Source of the DNA: an uncultured Bacteroidota bacterium
GTDB lineage: Bacteria; Bacteroidota; Bacteroidia; Chitinophagales; Chitinophagaceae
Length of the DNA: 64,000 nucleotides
Assembly: GCA_903904855.1 (NCBI GenBank)
Contig: CAIVEH010000119.1
Location: forward strand, 1-64,000
Reading direction: 5' to 3'
Positions 1 through 11,008 of the stretch are shown one piece after another. The first letter of the stretch is position 1; each line of letters begins with the position of its first letter. A program made the translations under genes and the position numbers. The notes beneath the pieces are model-generated. The model was not told where the DNA came from, ran no database searches, and saw only the letters and a list, made by a program, of their open reading frames with translations.

Positions 1-43
1 AACTTTAAAGAATACAACACGGGAATCAAAATAAATAAATTAG

Positions 44-514
44 ATGTGGACCCCAAACGGATATCTTACCTTAGCAAATTACCAGAACTCAACTACAGAA
101 TTTATCCTTAATGGTGTACTTTATTTAATCAACATCACTAATACTAAAAACAAAGAAAAACTGCCGGTTCTGAACCCACTGAAAGGCGAGGGTATATATG
201 CCGCCATTTATGATGTGGTGCGCAGGGTGCCGACGGGCAGGGTAACCAGTTATGGCGCTGTAGCGGCGGCAATAGGCGCGGCTTCAGGGGCGCGGCTGGT
301 TGGGTATGCCATGAACCTATGCCATGACGTAACCCCTGCAGTGCCTGCCCACAGGGTAGTGAACCGAATTGGCCTGCTTACCGGCAAGCATCATTTTTCT
401 CCTCCCGAAAAGATGCAACAATTATTAGAAAAAGAAGGTGTAAAAGTAGTGGATGATAAAGTGGTGAATTTTGAGACACTCTTCTGGGATCCCCTCAGGG
501 AACTCGATTTCTGA
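44..514 (+). CDS. Alkyltransferase-like (ATL) protein, MGMT DNA-binding domain family; true start may be internal
   Basis: Motif GRVTSYGAVAAAIG...RLVGYAMN...PAHRVVNRIGLLTG; PAHRV replaces the catalytic PCHRV. Confidence 0.8.
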   Translation: MWTPNGYLTLANYQNSTTEFILNGVLYLINITNTKNKEKLPVLNPLKGEGIYAAIYDVVRRVPTGRVTSYGAVAAAIGAASGARLVGYAMNLCHDVTPAVPAHRVVNRIGLLTGKHHFSPPEKMQQLLEKEGVKVVDDKVVNFETLFWDPLRELDF

Positions 515-625
515 TAAAATTATTCCCCAATAGCCCGGAAATACGAAAGTGAGAGAAAAAATAATCTGAAATTATTTGTTTTTCATAAAATATTCATAAC
601 TTGTAATACCCTAAATAAAGGTCTT

Positions 626-955
626 ATGGTATTGCAACCGGAATCTCTTGGGAATTATGTGCTCTCTTTGCTGGATAACGGCCAGGGAAGGGAGACAATT
701 GAAAACTTATTGCTGGAAAAAGGCCATGATGAACGGTTTGTGAAAGAATTGGTTACAGAAACCATAAAGCTGCGGCAAACAAAGCGGCGGGCGCAGGGCC
801 TTACCTTTATACTTGTGGGGGCGGTTATCTGCCTTCTGAGTTGCATACTCACTATAACTTCTTCATTCAGCACTGAGTCCTTCCCATATGTATTGTATGG
901 TTTTACCAGCCTGGGTATTGTTGTTGTTTTTTTTGGTTTGATGAGGGTATTCTGA
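626..955 (+). CDS. Hypothetical membrane protein with two C-terminal TM segments
   Basis: ORF 109 aa, hydrophobic C-terminal half. Confidence 0.5.
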   Translation: MVLQPESLGNYVLSLLDNGQGRETIENLLLEKGHDERFVKELVTETIKLRQTKRRAQGLTFILVGAVICLLSCILTITSSFSTESFPYVLYGFTSLGIVVVFFGLMRVF

Positions 956-1075
956 CCTCCTGTTTTTGATCATAGTATTTCTGTTTCATTCAGTTTAATT
1001 TAGTGTTGAAATAATACCAATAGTGTTATTGTACGCACTTTTTTCGCTACTCAACTTAACTCAACATACAGAATT

Positions 1076-1399
1076 ATGCCAGTTACCATATTAGATGAAA
1101 CAGCGCTTGCCCTGCGTCAGGATTGGGACCTGGAGTTGCCAAACACTATTTCGGAAGAAGCTATTCTGCAATTGCTTGCCGAAAGGATTGTAACGATACT
1201 GGAGCGCGGCGCTGAAACATTTTACCAGCTTATGTACCGGCTCGATATTTCGGAGAAAAAACTCAATGCGATACTGGATGATGAAAATGTGCCCGCCAAA
1301 ATAGCCCGCCTCATATATGACCGCCAGCTGCAAAAAATAAAAAGCCGGCATGAGAACAGGATGCGGCGAGAAGATCTGGACCCGGAATTGCAATGGTGA
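1076..1399 (+). CDS. Hypothetical protein (107 aa)
   Basis: Intact ORF with no overlapping better candidate. Confidence 0.45.
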   Translation: MPVTILDETALALRQDWDLELPNTISEEAILQLLAERIVTILERGAETFYQLMYRLDISEKKLNAILDDENVPAKIARLIYDRQLQKIKSRHENRMRREDLDPELQW

Positions 1400-1508
1400 A
1401 AAAAACAATGAGATTATACTACTTATAGCCTATTAACAGATGTTTTCATGTACTTACCAAATTTAGCTGCTACGGCCAGCAATACTATCCCCTGATCATC
1501 TAGAAGAC

Positions 1509-2219
1509 TTACTTCGTAAACTTATACCCGATACCCCTGATACTGTGAAAATGTTTCGGGTTACGGCTGTCGGGTTCGAAAAATTTGCGGAAGTTGAGAA
1601 TAAAGTTGTCGATAGTGCGGGTGGTGGGGTATACATTGTAGCCCCATACTATCTGCAATATCTGCTCCCTGCTCACTACCTCACCTTCGTGTTCTACGAG
1701 CAGCTTCAATAATGCTGATTCTTTCTTGCTCAGCTCCTGTGGTTTGTTGTTTTTATCAATACACTCATGCCCTGCGAAATCTATTTTACAACCATCAAAC
1801 TCATAAATATCGCTCATGGCTTGTGGCTCGCGCATTTTCTTATTCTTGGTTACCAGTTTATCTACCCTCAGCAACAGCTCTTCCAGATTAAAGGGTTTGG
1901 TGAGGTAGTCATCGCCTCCTTTTTTGAGGCCCTCTACCCTGTCGGCGCTGCTGTTGCGTGCCGAAAGGAAGAGGATAGGGATATCGTTATGTTGCATCCT
2001 GATGGTTTCGCACACAGTAATCCCATCCATATCGGGCAGCATAATATCGAGGATAATGAGGTCGAAATATTCATTCTTCACCATCTTAATTACCCCCGGG
2101 CCGTTATCTACAGTTGTTACTTCATAACCTTCCAGCTCCAGATTCAGTTTCAGTCCCTCGCGCAGGCTTTCTTCATCTTCAGCAATAAGTAGGGAAGCTT
2201 TGTGTGTTTTGGTAACCAT
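1509..2219 (-). CDS. OmpR/PhoB-family response regulator
   Basis: REC domain (LLIAEDEESLREGL, DLIILDIMLPDMDG, KPF) plus winged-helix C-terminus (RTIDNFILNFRKFFE...IRGIGYKF). Confidence 0.93.
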   Translation of the reverse strand: MVTKTHKASLLIAEDEESLREGLKLNLELEGYEVTTVDNGPGVIKMVKNEYFDLIILDIMLPDMDGITVCETIRMQHNDIPILFLSARNSSADRVEGLKKGGDDYLTKPFNLEELLLRVDKLVTKNKKMREPQAMSDIYEFDGCKIDFAGHECIDKNNKPQELSKKESALLKLLVEHEGEVVSREQILQIVWGYNVYPTTRTIDNFILNFRKFFEPDSRNPKHFHSIRGIGYKFTK

Positions 2220-2864
2220 ATTGGTTTTTCTATTTTTATTAAGTGTAGTTTGTATTTTTAACCGGGAATTGCAGGTATTTCAAGGATACGCAATAATAGT
2301 ACATAAAGCTGATTTTTTTGTTATAGTTATAAAATATACTATAGTTCTGCACACTTTATAAGAAGAGGAGCAGGCAATGGCACGGAGGAGCAAACCTAAC
2401 ATCTGAGAATCAGCTGTTGAGCAATGTAAGTGATAAAATCCAACAGATTCACTTTGAGATTGCTTCAATTTTACTTCAAAACACTTCAAAAACGCTTCAA
2501 TTTTCTTCTAAAATTTCCGGTTGCAGGCTTTGAATGGTAATTTGTTTGCATTCTCTAACGAAATGTTATTATATCCTGTTATTCCGATTACCAATAGGAT
2601 AGTTTTCTCTTTTTCCTTAAGCTGGCATGAAAATTGATATATCTTTACTTCAGAATGGCTTGAATTAACATTCTGTTTGGCATTTTTGAATATACCATGA
2701 CGAATAAAAATACCTGATCAGCCAACTTTATTGGTAAATTTGGTGTCTATCATTAAAAAAGTTTCTGTTTATTTTTGAACGGGGAAATAAAAAAATACAT
2801 TATTTTTAAACCACTTATTAATATATATAATCACATTATTGAATAACTACTTATAATATACTCT

Positions 2865-5486
2865 ATGCGCCGTTTTTATAATTCAATACTTACAATGCTC
2901 ATCCTGATTTTACCGGGATGGAGCAATGCGTTTGCACAAACACTCTTTCCCGTGCCCAACATACCAGGTGTATGTGGTGTAAACGGGGTTATTGTTAACA
3001 TGACCGGCGGCAGCGGCGGCGCGAGTAACAGTAGCGGTACCGGCTTCCCTGATGGCGGCCCGGGCGGGAATGGCGGTTCGATTGTGTGTACTCTGAATGT
3101 AGCAACACCAGTTGTGATCACATCGCTTACTTACTATGTGGGAATGGCAGGAACTACCGGAGTACCCGTATTGACCGGAACAACCGGCGCAGCGGGCGGT
3201 ACAGGCTATGGCAATGGAGGCAATGCAGGCAGTTTTGCCGGACCTTCGGGAATTGTGGGCACTGATGTATGCGGCGGCGCTGGCGGCGGTTCATCGGCTG
3301 TATTGAATACAACAGGCTCTACTGTGCTGCTTGTAACAGGCGGCGGTGGCGGTGGCGGCGCATTATCGCCCACGGTGGGTGGCGGTGCAGCAGGCAACCC
3401 CGGCGCACCAGGTGGTAGTTTTGCTCCCAATTTTGGTGGCTCAGGTGGCACGCCGGGTACCTTTGGCGCTGCAGGAGGGATAGGCATTGCCAATAACGGT
3501 ATAGCCGCACAAGCTACAGCTCCGGGCAACGGCGGCGATGGTGGCGAGGGACTTACCGGCAGCCAGTCCGGTGGCGGTGGCGGGGCAGGTTATGGCGGCG
3601 GCGGCGGCGGCGGGGCCGGAAACACGTTTACTGCCGGTGTTAATACAGTTACTGCCGGCGGCGGCGGTGGATCCAACTATGTTAATCCTGCTGCCATAAC
3701 TACAGGGCTTTTCAATGGCACAGCCACCACAACAGGAGATGGAGCTGTTTCGCTTGTTGTATATCCGGATATTGCAACCACCACAGGAGTAATATTATGC
3801 AGCGGCGTAACATCAACTTTTACCGAAACAACACCCGGAGGCACGTGGAGTTCCTCCAACCCTTCCATTGCAACAGTAAGCGCTACAACAGGCACATCAA
3901 TTATTGTTACAGCGGGAACAACATCGGGAGTAGTAAATATTTCTTACACTGAACCAAGTGGTTACTGGTCTTATGTTACCGTTACGGTGAATCCGGGAGC
4001 TGCACCTATTACAGGCCCTGGTGAAGTATGCGTTTCACAAACCATAAGCCTGGTTGATACCACTGTAGGCGGAGCATGGACAAGCGGAAATCCAGCTGTT
4101 GCAACAGTTTCAGCTACAGGAGTGGTAACCGGTGTATCGGCAGGTACTGCTGATATCACCTATACCTTACCTCTTGGCTGCAATGCTACAACAACAATTA
4201 CAGTTTACCCTACGCCCGGTCCCATTACAGGAACATTGTCGGTATGTGTGGGCAATACAACACCGCTGTCTGATGCCGTAACAGGAGGGATCTGGAGCAG
4301 CTCTAATACTGCGGTCGGTTCGATAGATGCTGCTACCGGAGTGGTATCAGGAATATCTCCCGGTACTACTACCATTACTTATGGTTTTGCCGGACTATGC
4401 CTGACAACAGCAGAAGTTACCGTAAATCCATTGCCGGTTATCACAAGTACAGACTCAACAAACCCGACAACCTGCGGTGGATGGGATGGTACAATAACAT
4501 TGAATGGATTAGCTTCAGGCACTTCGTTTATAGTTAATTATGACTATAATGGCACACCAGCTCCAGCCCTGACAATAACAGCCGACAACGGCCACCTGAT
4601 TATTAACTTGCCAAATGCCAACCTTCTGGATACAGGAACCTATTCGAATATATATGTTACAAACGCAATTACAGGTTGCGTGTCCAACATCGTTGGGCCG
4701 ATAGTATTGGTAGACCCACCGAATCCACCAGCACCAGTAATTAGCAGTAATCAGCCACTATGTGTAAACCAGACATTATTTCTTTCAGGAACAGATGCTT
4801 TACCTGGAGGCTCCTATTCATGGTCAGGGCCGAACGGGTTTACATCAGGTATTCAGAATCCAACTATCATTCCGGCAACTTATGCCGACACCGGAACGTA
4901 TACGCTCATATACACACTGTTTAATTGTCAAAGCCTGCCAGCTACATCTGATATAGTGATAGTAGCGGCACCATCACTTACCAATGTTACTGTGAGCCAG
5001 ACAATACTATTGGGCAGCAGTGTTCAGCTGAACGCCGATAATGCTCTGCAGTACAGGTGGGTGCCTAATGATGGAACCTTGAGCAACCCGGATATAAATA
5101 ACCCAGTAGCTAAGCCCCTGGTAACCACTACTTATACAGTATATGGTATGAGCTTGTATGGATGCGTTGATTCGGCACAAGTAACTATATCAATTGATAA
5201 CGGCAATAGCGGAGGAATACCTACTGCATTTACTCCAAATAACGACGGGCGCAATGATGTGTTCCGCCCGGTAGGTATGCAATTCCGCAATATTGTTGAA
5301 TTCCGTGTTTACAACAGATGGGGGCAACAGGTATTCTATTCGAACAGTATGGACCATGGATGGGATGGTACCTTTAATGGTGTGCCACAGGAAACGGGCG
5401 ATTATTTTTACCAGATTATTGTAGCGCAGCCAGGAGCAAAAGCTGAGAACATATACTATAAAGGCGAGGTTACTCTGATACGGTAA
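2865..5486 (+). CDS. Secreted Gly-rich / Ig-like repeat protein with type B T9SS (gliding motility-associated) C-terminal domain
   Basis: Signal peptide, long GGGGGG stretches, repeated bacterial Ig-like units, C-term PTAFTPNNDGRNDVFRP...YNRWGQQVF...WDGTFNG...GDYFYQI. Confidence 0.88.
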   Translation: MRRFYNSILTMLILILPGWSNAFAQTLFPVPNIPGVCGVNGVIVNMTGGSGGASNSSGTGFPDGGPGGNGGSIVCTLNVATPVVITSLTYYVGMAGTTGVPVLTGTTGAAGGTGYGNGGNAGSFAGPSGIVGTDVCGGAGGGSSAVLNTTGSTVLLVTGGGGGGGALSPTVGGGAAGNPGAPGGSFAPNFGGSGGTPGTFGAAGGIGIANNGIAAQATAPGNGGDGGEGLTGSQSGGGGGAGYGGGGGGGAGNTFTAGVNTVTAGGGGGSNYVNPAAITTGLFNGTATTTGDGAVSLVVYPDIATTTGVILCSGVTSTFTETTPGGTWSSSNPSIATVSATTGTSIIVTAGTTSGVVNISYTEPSGYWSYVTVTVNPGAAPITGPGEVCVSQTISLVDTTVGGAWTSGNPAVATVSATGVVTGVSAGTADITYTLPLGCNATTTITVYPTPGPITGTLSVCVGNTTPLSDAVTGGIWSSSNTAVGSIDAATGVVSGISPGTTTITYGFAGLCLTTAEVTVNPLPVITSTDSTNPTTCGGWDGTITLNGLASGTSFIVNYDYNGTPAPALTITADNGHLIINLPNANLLDTGTYSNIYVTNAITGCVSNIVGPIVLVDPPNPPAPVISSNQPLCVNQTLFLSGTDALPGGSYSWSGPNGFTSGIQNPTIIPATYADTGTYTLIYTLFNCQSLPATSDIVIVAAPSLTNVTVSQTILLGSSVQLNADNALQYRWVPNDGTLSNPDINNPVAKPLVTTTYTVYGMSLYGCVDSAQVTISIDNGNSGGIPTAFTPNNDGRNDVFRPVGMQFRNIVEFRVYNRWGQQVFYSNSMDHGWDGTFNGVPQETGDYFYQIIVAQPGAKAENIYYKGEVTLIR

Positions 5487-5740
5487 GAGCCTGTGGCTAT
5501 GGTCAAAGTAAAAAACTCAATTTGTACATAAAAAGTATGCCCACGATTTCTAACATGGGCATTCTTTTTATGTCCATTTTCATTATTTACAGATATCCTA
5601 TACTTGTGCATTAATAGGTGGATTTATTGTGGATAAACTGTTACTATTCAGGCTGGTAATATTAACTTAACATTCCGGTAATATTGTATTTATACTAAAG
5701 TGGTCCCTTTGTGTAACCAAATGCTTCTTAGAAGGGAATA

Positions 5741-6652
5741 ATGGCTAAAAGAGAAGTGGATATCGTGGTGCTGTCGGACGTTCACCTGGGCACTTACGGA
5801 TGCCATGCAACCGAACTACTGCAATACCTGAAAAGTATAAAACCCAAAGCTGTTGTTCTGAACGGTGATATTATTGATATCTGGCAGTTCAGCAAGCGCT
5901 ACTGGCCTGCTACCCATATGATGGTGGTGAAGCACCTGATAGGGCTGATAGCCAAAGATACCCCTGTATATTATATACCCGGCAACCACGATGAGATGCT
6001 GAGGAAGTTTAAGGATTTCCAGCTGGGATCATTAAAAATAACGAATAAATTATCACTGAAAATAGATGGCAAGCGCCTGTGGATTTTTCATGGCGATGTA
6101 TTTGATGTGGTGATGCAGCACAGCCGGTGGCTGGCCAAACTGGGTGCGATAGGGTACGATTTTCTGATTCTAATCAACAGCCTGGCCAATTTTATATCTG
6201 CCAAACTGGGACAGGGAAAGATGTCGATCTCAAAAAAGGTGAAAAACAGTGTGAAGGGGGCAGTAAAATTCATCAACAAGTTTGAAGAGACAGTTTGCGA
6301 TATCGCAGCTGAAAACAAGTATGATTATGTGATCTGCGGCCATATACACCAGCCAGAGATACGGGATGTGCAAACGGCTACAGGCACAGTTACGTATATG
6401 AATTCTGGCGACTGGATTGAGAACCTGACTGCACTGGAATATGCCGATGCAAAATGGAGCATTTACAATTATTTTACAGATCCGGTGGCACAGGCTATTG
6501 ATGTGAGTAAGAAAAAAGGCAGTAAAGAATCGGCCAAAACCATGATGGCCAGCCTGATGCTGGAACTTAATATGAAGCAGGGCAAACCCAATGAGGACCT
6601 GGATGATAATGAAGAATATGAGGGCTTGGGCGCAGCAATAGAAGCCGCGTAA
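5741..6652 (+). CDS. UDP-2,3-diacylglucosamine diphosphatase-like metallophosphoesterase
   Basis: VVLSDVHLGT, LNGDIID, PGNHDE, FHGDVFD, CGHIHQP. Confidence 0.85.
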   Translation: MAKREVDIVVLSDVHLGTYGCHATELLQYLKSIKPKAVVLNGDIIDIWQFSKRYWPATHMMVVKHLIGLIAKDTPVYYIPGNHDEMLRKFKDFQLGSLKITNKLSLKIDGKRLWIFHGDVFDVVMQHSRWLAKLGAIGYDFLILINSLANFISAKLGQGKMSISKKVKNSVKGAVKFINKFEETVCDIAAENKYDYVICGHIHQPEIRDVQTATGTVTYMNSGDWIENLTALEYADAKWSIYNYFTDPVAQAIDVSKKKGSKESAKTMMASLMLELNMKQGKPNEDLDDNEEYEGLGAAIEAA

Positions 6653-6769
6653 GGGAAGTTAGCAATTGGCAGTTAACAATTTACAGTTGCCAGTATAGTT
6701 CACGGGTATAGGTAGAATGAGGTTATTTTAATAACGTTTCTCACAATCCATATCCTCAGCAGTTATAAA

Positions 6770-7801
6770 ATGAAAATACTTTTTGCAATACAGGGAACAG
6801 GTAATGGCCATCTGAGCAGGGCAAGAGATGTATACCCTGAACTGGTAAAATATGGCGAGGTGGATGTGCTGATAAGTGGCATACAGGCTGATGTGGAAGT
6901 TCCCTTTCCGGTAAAGTACCGGTTTTATGGCATGAGCTTCATCTTCGGCAAGAAGGGTGGTGTGGATCTGATAGCTACAGCAAAAACAGCAAAACTTTTC
7001 CGTTTACTTAAAGATATACGTGAGTTCCCGATTGAGCAATATGACCTGGTGATTAATGATTTTGAACCTGTATCATCCTGGGCCTGCAAGCGCAAACATC
7101 TGCCTTGCATATCTGTGAGCCACCAGTGTGCTGTATTGCATCCGGCTGCTCCCAAACCTGAATCAGGAGATATAATAGGTAAACTGGTGCTTCAGCGCTA
7201 TGCCCCTGTTACTGCCAGCTATGGCTTTCATTTCAAAGCGTTTGCCGAAAATATTTTCACTCCGGTTATACGGAAAGAAATAAGGGAGATGAAGGCGTCG
7301 GATAAAGGACACTATGCCGTTTACCTGCCTGCATACGACGATGCCACCATAGTTAAGCATCTGTCGCAGTTTCCCGATGCAAAATGGGATGTGTACTCGA
7401 AGCATAATAAAACGCCTGAAGTAATAGGGAATGTATCGCTGAAGAAAATAGACAACCGGGCTTTTATAGAAAGTATGGCTTCTTGCACCGGGTTGTTATG
7501 CGGAGCAGGTTTTGAAGGACCTGCCGAGGCAATGTACCTTAACAAAAAAGTGCTGGTGATACCTATGCTCACACAATACGAACAGCACTGCAATGCTGCA
7601 GGAGCTGCTGCTATGGGAGCCACTGTAATACAAACGCTGAGCGAAAAAAATTACCCTGCCATACGTGAATGGCTGGATAAGGGCAAAAAAATTGAAGTTA
7701 ACTACCCCGATATTACCGCTGAAATAATTGAGAAAATAATACAGGAAAATGTACCACTATTTAAACAACGACATAAAGCACCGGTTAGCATCGATTTTTA
7801 A
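6770..7801 (+). CDS. Glycosyltransferase-like protein (GT-B/MurG-like)
   Basis: FAIQGTGNGHLSRA N-terminus, C-terminal GLLCGAGFEGPAEAMYLNKKVLVIP. Confidence 0.75.
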   Translation: MKILFAIQGTGNGHLSRARDVYPELVKYGEVDVLISGIQADVEVPFPVKYRFYGMSFIFGKKGGVDLIATAKTAKLFRLLKDIREFPIEQYDLVINDFEPVSSWACKRKHLPCISVSHQCAVLHPAAPKPESGDIIGKLVLQRYAPVTASYGFHFKAFAENIFTPVIRKEIREMKASDKGHYAVYLPAYDDATIVKHLSQFPDAKWDVYSKHNKTPEVIGNVSLKKIDNRAFIESMASCTGLLCGAGFEGPAEAMYLNKKVLVIPMLTQYEQHCNAAGAAAMGATVIQTLSEKNYPAIREWLDKGKKIEVNYPDITAEIIEKIIQENVPLFKQRHKAPVSIDF

Positions 7802-7944
7802 CCGCAGCCTGGATTTGCTGGAGCATGCTACTGATATATTGCGGGCAATATTCCTTTAATTGTTGATTTCTGGAATTGCTGATTAAATAATCATTTTACG
7901 AAGACCAAGTAGGCCACTACCTCCATTCTTATAAACTTATGCTC

Positions 7945-8045
7945 ACACGAAAAGGTATTTCGCCCCTACAGGCTTGATTTCATTAAATATTTTATCGAGG
8001 GGCTTCACCCCTCGCTTCTGGATTATGCCCTTTCAGGGAGGTCAG
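7945..8045. repeat. Possible dispersed intergenic repeat (TTTCGCCCCTACAGG...GAGGGGCTTCACCCCTCGCTTCTGGATTATGCCCTTTCAGGG)
   Basis: Noncoding GC-rich block with internal GAGGGG/CCCCTC hairpin; resembles intergenic repeats in related genomes (recollection, not searched). Confidence 0.4.
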
Positions 8046-8108
8046 ACTGCTTAAGATAGGAATTGGGTATCACCCCCTTAAAAATAATGGGGTTTATCAT
8101 TATTCAGT

Positions 8109-8438
8109 TTAAATTTCAAAATACTGAACCATACATTCTTTTAACATTAGCTCCTGGGCTGCGATACCAGTTACAGGCATATGCATCAGTTGATGAAAAT
8201 GGGGCCAGCCTTCCTCATCGCGGCCAGCAAATTCGTAATAACCAAGCCGACATAATAAAGTACACACCCCTACATGAATAAGATCCTGCTTCTGCTCTTT
8301 CGAGAATTTTTTGGGCAAGTGGCTGCCCAGTTCGTTGATGCCTATCAGATAAAGAATACCTTCCATATCGGGCACTTTGCCAAACCGCTCTCTCAACAGG
8401 TTTTCAGTATCCAGCCACCTTTGTTCAAAATTTTCCAT
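8109..8438 (-). CDS. Hypothetical protein (109 aa)
   Basis: Intact ORF between converging genes. Confidence 0.5.
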   Translation of the reverse strand: MENFEQRWLDTENLLRERFGKVPDMEGILYLIGINELGSHLPKKFSKEQKQDLIHVGVCTLLCRLGYYEFAGRDEEGWPHFHQLMHMPVTGIAAQELMLKECMVQYFEI

Positions 8439-8686
8439 CGTTTAATAAGTCTAAAGTCGTAAGTCTGCTGTAGAAAGTAACAGGCTTTCATTGTCAAAGA
8501 TAGAATTCAAATGGGTGGTTACCTATTATTCTCCTGGTGAATAAAAACGGTAACTCTTAAAATTATTTTTAAAAAAAGTTAAAACTATTTTCTGCCTATC
8601 TTTATATAACTTTCCCTTTTTACTTTTGATTCTCCAAAATTTCATAAACAGGGAATCAGAAACAAAACGTTGAACTTTAATATTAT

Positions 8687-9691
8687 ATGGAAATCACATC
8701 ATCTGTCGACATCCGCGAACTGAATGAACGAATCCACCAACAAAGCGCTTTTATAGAGTTGCTGAACATGGAACTGAACAAGACGGTAGTAGGCCAGAAA
8801 ACAATGGTTGAACGCCTGATGATAGGTCTGCTTGCCAATGGCCATGTATTGCTTGAGGGTGTTCCCGGACTGGCAAAAACACTGGCTATCAAATCGTTGG
8901 CTACAGCTATACACGGCCGGTTTGCACGTATCCAGTTTACACCCGACCTGCTACCTGCCGACGTGCTGGGAACTATGGTTTACAATCCGCAGGCACATGA
9001 GTTTGCGGTGCGTAAAGGGCCCATTTTCGCCAACTTTATACTGGCCGATGAAATAAACCGCGCCCCGGCCAAGGTGCAGAGCGCCCTGCTAGAAGCAATG
9101 CAGGAACGCCAGGTAACTATAGGCGACCATACTTACCCGCTCGAAGAGCCTTTCCTGGTACTGGCAACACAGAACCCGATAGAGCAGGAAGGCACCTACG
9201 AACTGCCTGAAGCCCAGGTAGACCGGTTTATGCTGAAGATAGTTATCACCTACCCCAAAAAGGAAGAGGAGCGCCAGATAATACGCACCAACCTGAACCC
9301 CGGCGGCATGGTAAAAATAAACCCGGTAGTAACCACACAGGATATTATGAAGGCCCGCACCCTGGTGCGTGAGGTGTATATGGATGAAAAAATTGAGCAG
9401 TATATACTGGATATTGTTTTCGCTACCCGTTTCCCTGATGAGTATAAACTAGGCAAACTGAAGCCTTACATCAGTTATGGCGGTTCACCACGTGCCAGTA
9501 TCAATCTGGCTCTGGCGGCTAAAGCTTATGCATTTATCAAGCGTAGAGGCTATGTGATACCAGAGGATGTGCGTGCCATCTGTCATGATGTTATGCGCCA
9601 CCGTATAGGGCTTACTTATGAAGCCGAAGCAGAGAACATTACCAGCGAGCAGATACTGAATGAGATACTTAATGTCGTAGAAGTACCTTAA
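8687..9691 (+). CDS. MoxR-family AAA+ ATPase
   Basis: EGVPGLAKTLAIKSLA (Walker A), ILADEINRAPAKVQSALLEAMQE, ATQNPIEQEGTYELPEAQVDRF. Confidence 0.95.
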   Translation: MEITSSVDIRELNERIHQQSAFIELLNMELNKTVVGQKTMVERLMIGLLANGHVLLEGVPGLAKTLAIKSLATAIHGRFARIQFTPDLLPADVLGTMVYNPQAHEFAVRKGPIFANFILADEINRAPAKVQSALLEAMQERQVTIGDHTYPLEEPFLVLATQNPIEQEGTYELPEAQVDRFMLKIVITYPKKEEERQIIRTNLNPGGMVKINPVVTTQDIMKARTLVREVYMDEKIEQYILDIVFATRFPDEYKLGKLKPYISYGGSPRASINLALAAKAYAFIKRRGYVIPEDVRAICHDVMRHRIGLTYEAEAENITSEQILNEILNVVEVP

Positions 9692-9800
9692 ACCCCCAAA
9701 CCCCCTGAAGGGGGCTTAGCTGGAGAATATGTTTTGGGCTATGAAGCATAATTGGAGCTTGTTTTTTAATGATTCAAAAGATTATTAGAATTACCCGGTT

Positions 9801-10766
9801 TTATATCGGCAGGCTGATTTCAAATATTGATCCATTGGGCGTGTTATCTTTTACGGTAATGCGCCCTTTGTGTTGCATCACTATTTTGTTGGTGAGGTAT
9901 AGGCCCAGGCCGGTGCCTTTTGATTTACGACTCTCTTCATTGCCTACTCGGTAGAATTTGTTGAAAATCTTTTTCTTTTCAGGGTCGCTGATGCCTGATC
10001 CCTGGTCGGCAACACTTATGATTGCATTGCCGTTATTATTTTCGAGTGTTATCAGAATAGGTTTATCGGCAGGGGTATATTTTACTGCGTTTTCGAGCAG
10101 ATTATTGATGGCCATCTGCAGCATTATTTTATCGCCAGTCATGCGGATGCCGGGCATAATATCCTGTTCAAATTTGCGGGGGTAGCGGAGTGCATAATCG
10201 GTAACTGCATCTTCTACTTGCTCAGAGAGGAGGAACGATTCATTGGCGGGTTTGTACTGCCTGCCCTCCAGCTGCGATGCAAAGAGCATATTGCTGCAAA
10301 GGTCGTTGAGCCTGTTAGATTCTTTAATGCACCGGTCCAGCAACTGCTTACGCTGGGCCTCACTGAGCTGGTGTTTTTCCAGGGTCTGCATATTGAGTTT
10401 CATAGCGGCTATGGGCGATTTCAGTTCGTGGGTAACCGACAGCATGAAATTATTTTGCTGGCGTGACAGCATTATACGCCTTGCAAAAGAAGAATATACA
10501 ATAACAGCCCCGATGAGTATAACAATAAGAAATGCCGAACCCTCACCAATATATTGCTTAGTGCGGCCAGAATGTTTACGATTCAGTTGCTCCAGTTCGG
10601 TTATATAGGTGGCTGGTTGTGCAGCGCTATCTACCCTGCTTTTCAGGATGGTTACTTCCTGCTCATATATAAGTCCGCTCTGCTTCTGGAGGCTGAACTC
10701 CCAGAATACCAGGGCGGCAATAATGTAGCCGAGGAGCAGAATATGTACGGATGTGAAAAAGCGCAT
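9801..10766 (-). CDS. Sensor histidine kinase
   Basis: SVTHELKSPIAAMKLN (H box), NNLLENAVKYTP, DQGSGISDPEK, GTGLGLYL. Confidence 0.95.
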   Translation of the reverse strand: MRFFTSVHILLLGYIIAALVFWEFSLQKQSGLIYEQEVTILKSRVDSAAQPATYITELEQLNRKHSGRTKQYIGEGSAFLIVILIGAVIVYSSFARRIMLSRQQNNFMLSVTHELKSPIAAMKLNMQTLEKHQLSEAQRKQLLDRCIKESNRLNDLCSNMLFASQLEGRQYKPANESFLLSEQVEDAVTDYALRYPRKFEQDIMPGIRMTGDKIMLQMAINNLLENAVKYTPADKPILITLENNNGNAIISVADQGSGISDPEKKKIFNKFYRVGNEESRKSKGTGLGLYLTNKIVMQHKGRITVKDNTPNGSIFEISLPI

Positions 10767-11008
10767 TTTTTTTAGTCGTAAGTCGTGAGTATTTAGCTGT
10801 AAGTTGGCATCAAAAGTACGGATAAGTACAAAAGAAGGTTATGATATAGGTTATGAAATAATAATAGTATCTTGAATTAGGTAATTCAATTTTGAACCCA
10901 AAAGAAACAAAGAAAAAATTGAACAATCATGGCTGGTCTATAATTTTAATATAAATTGGATTTACAGCATGTGTATTACTATCTCCTGTTCGCCGGACTT
11001 TGATGTCA

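Noticed and set aside
3206-3895. Antisense ORFs rich in Pro/Ala opposite the 2865-5486 gene
   Set aside because: Compositional mirror of the Gly-rich coding strand; no independent start context or motifs.
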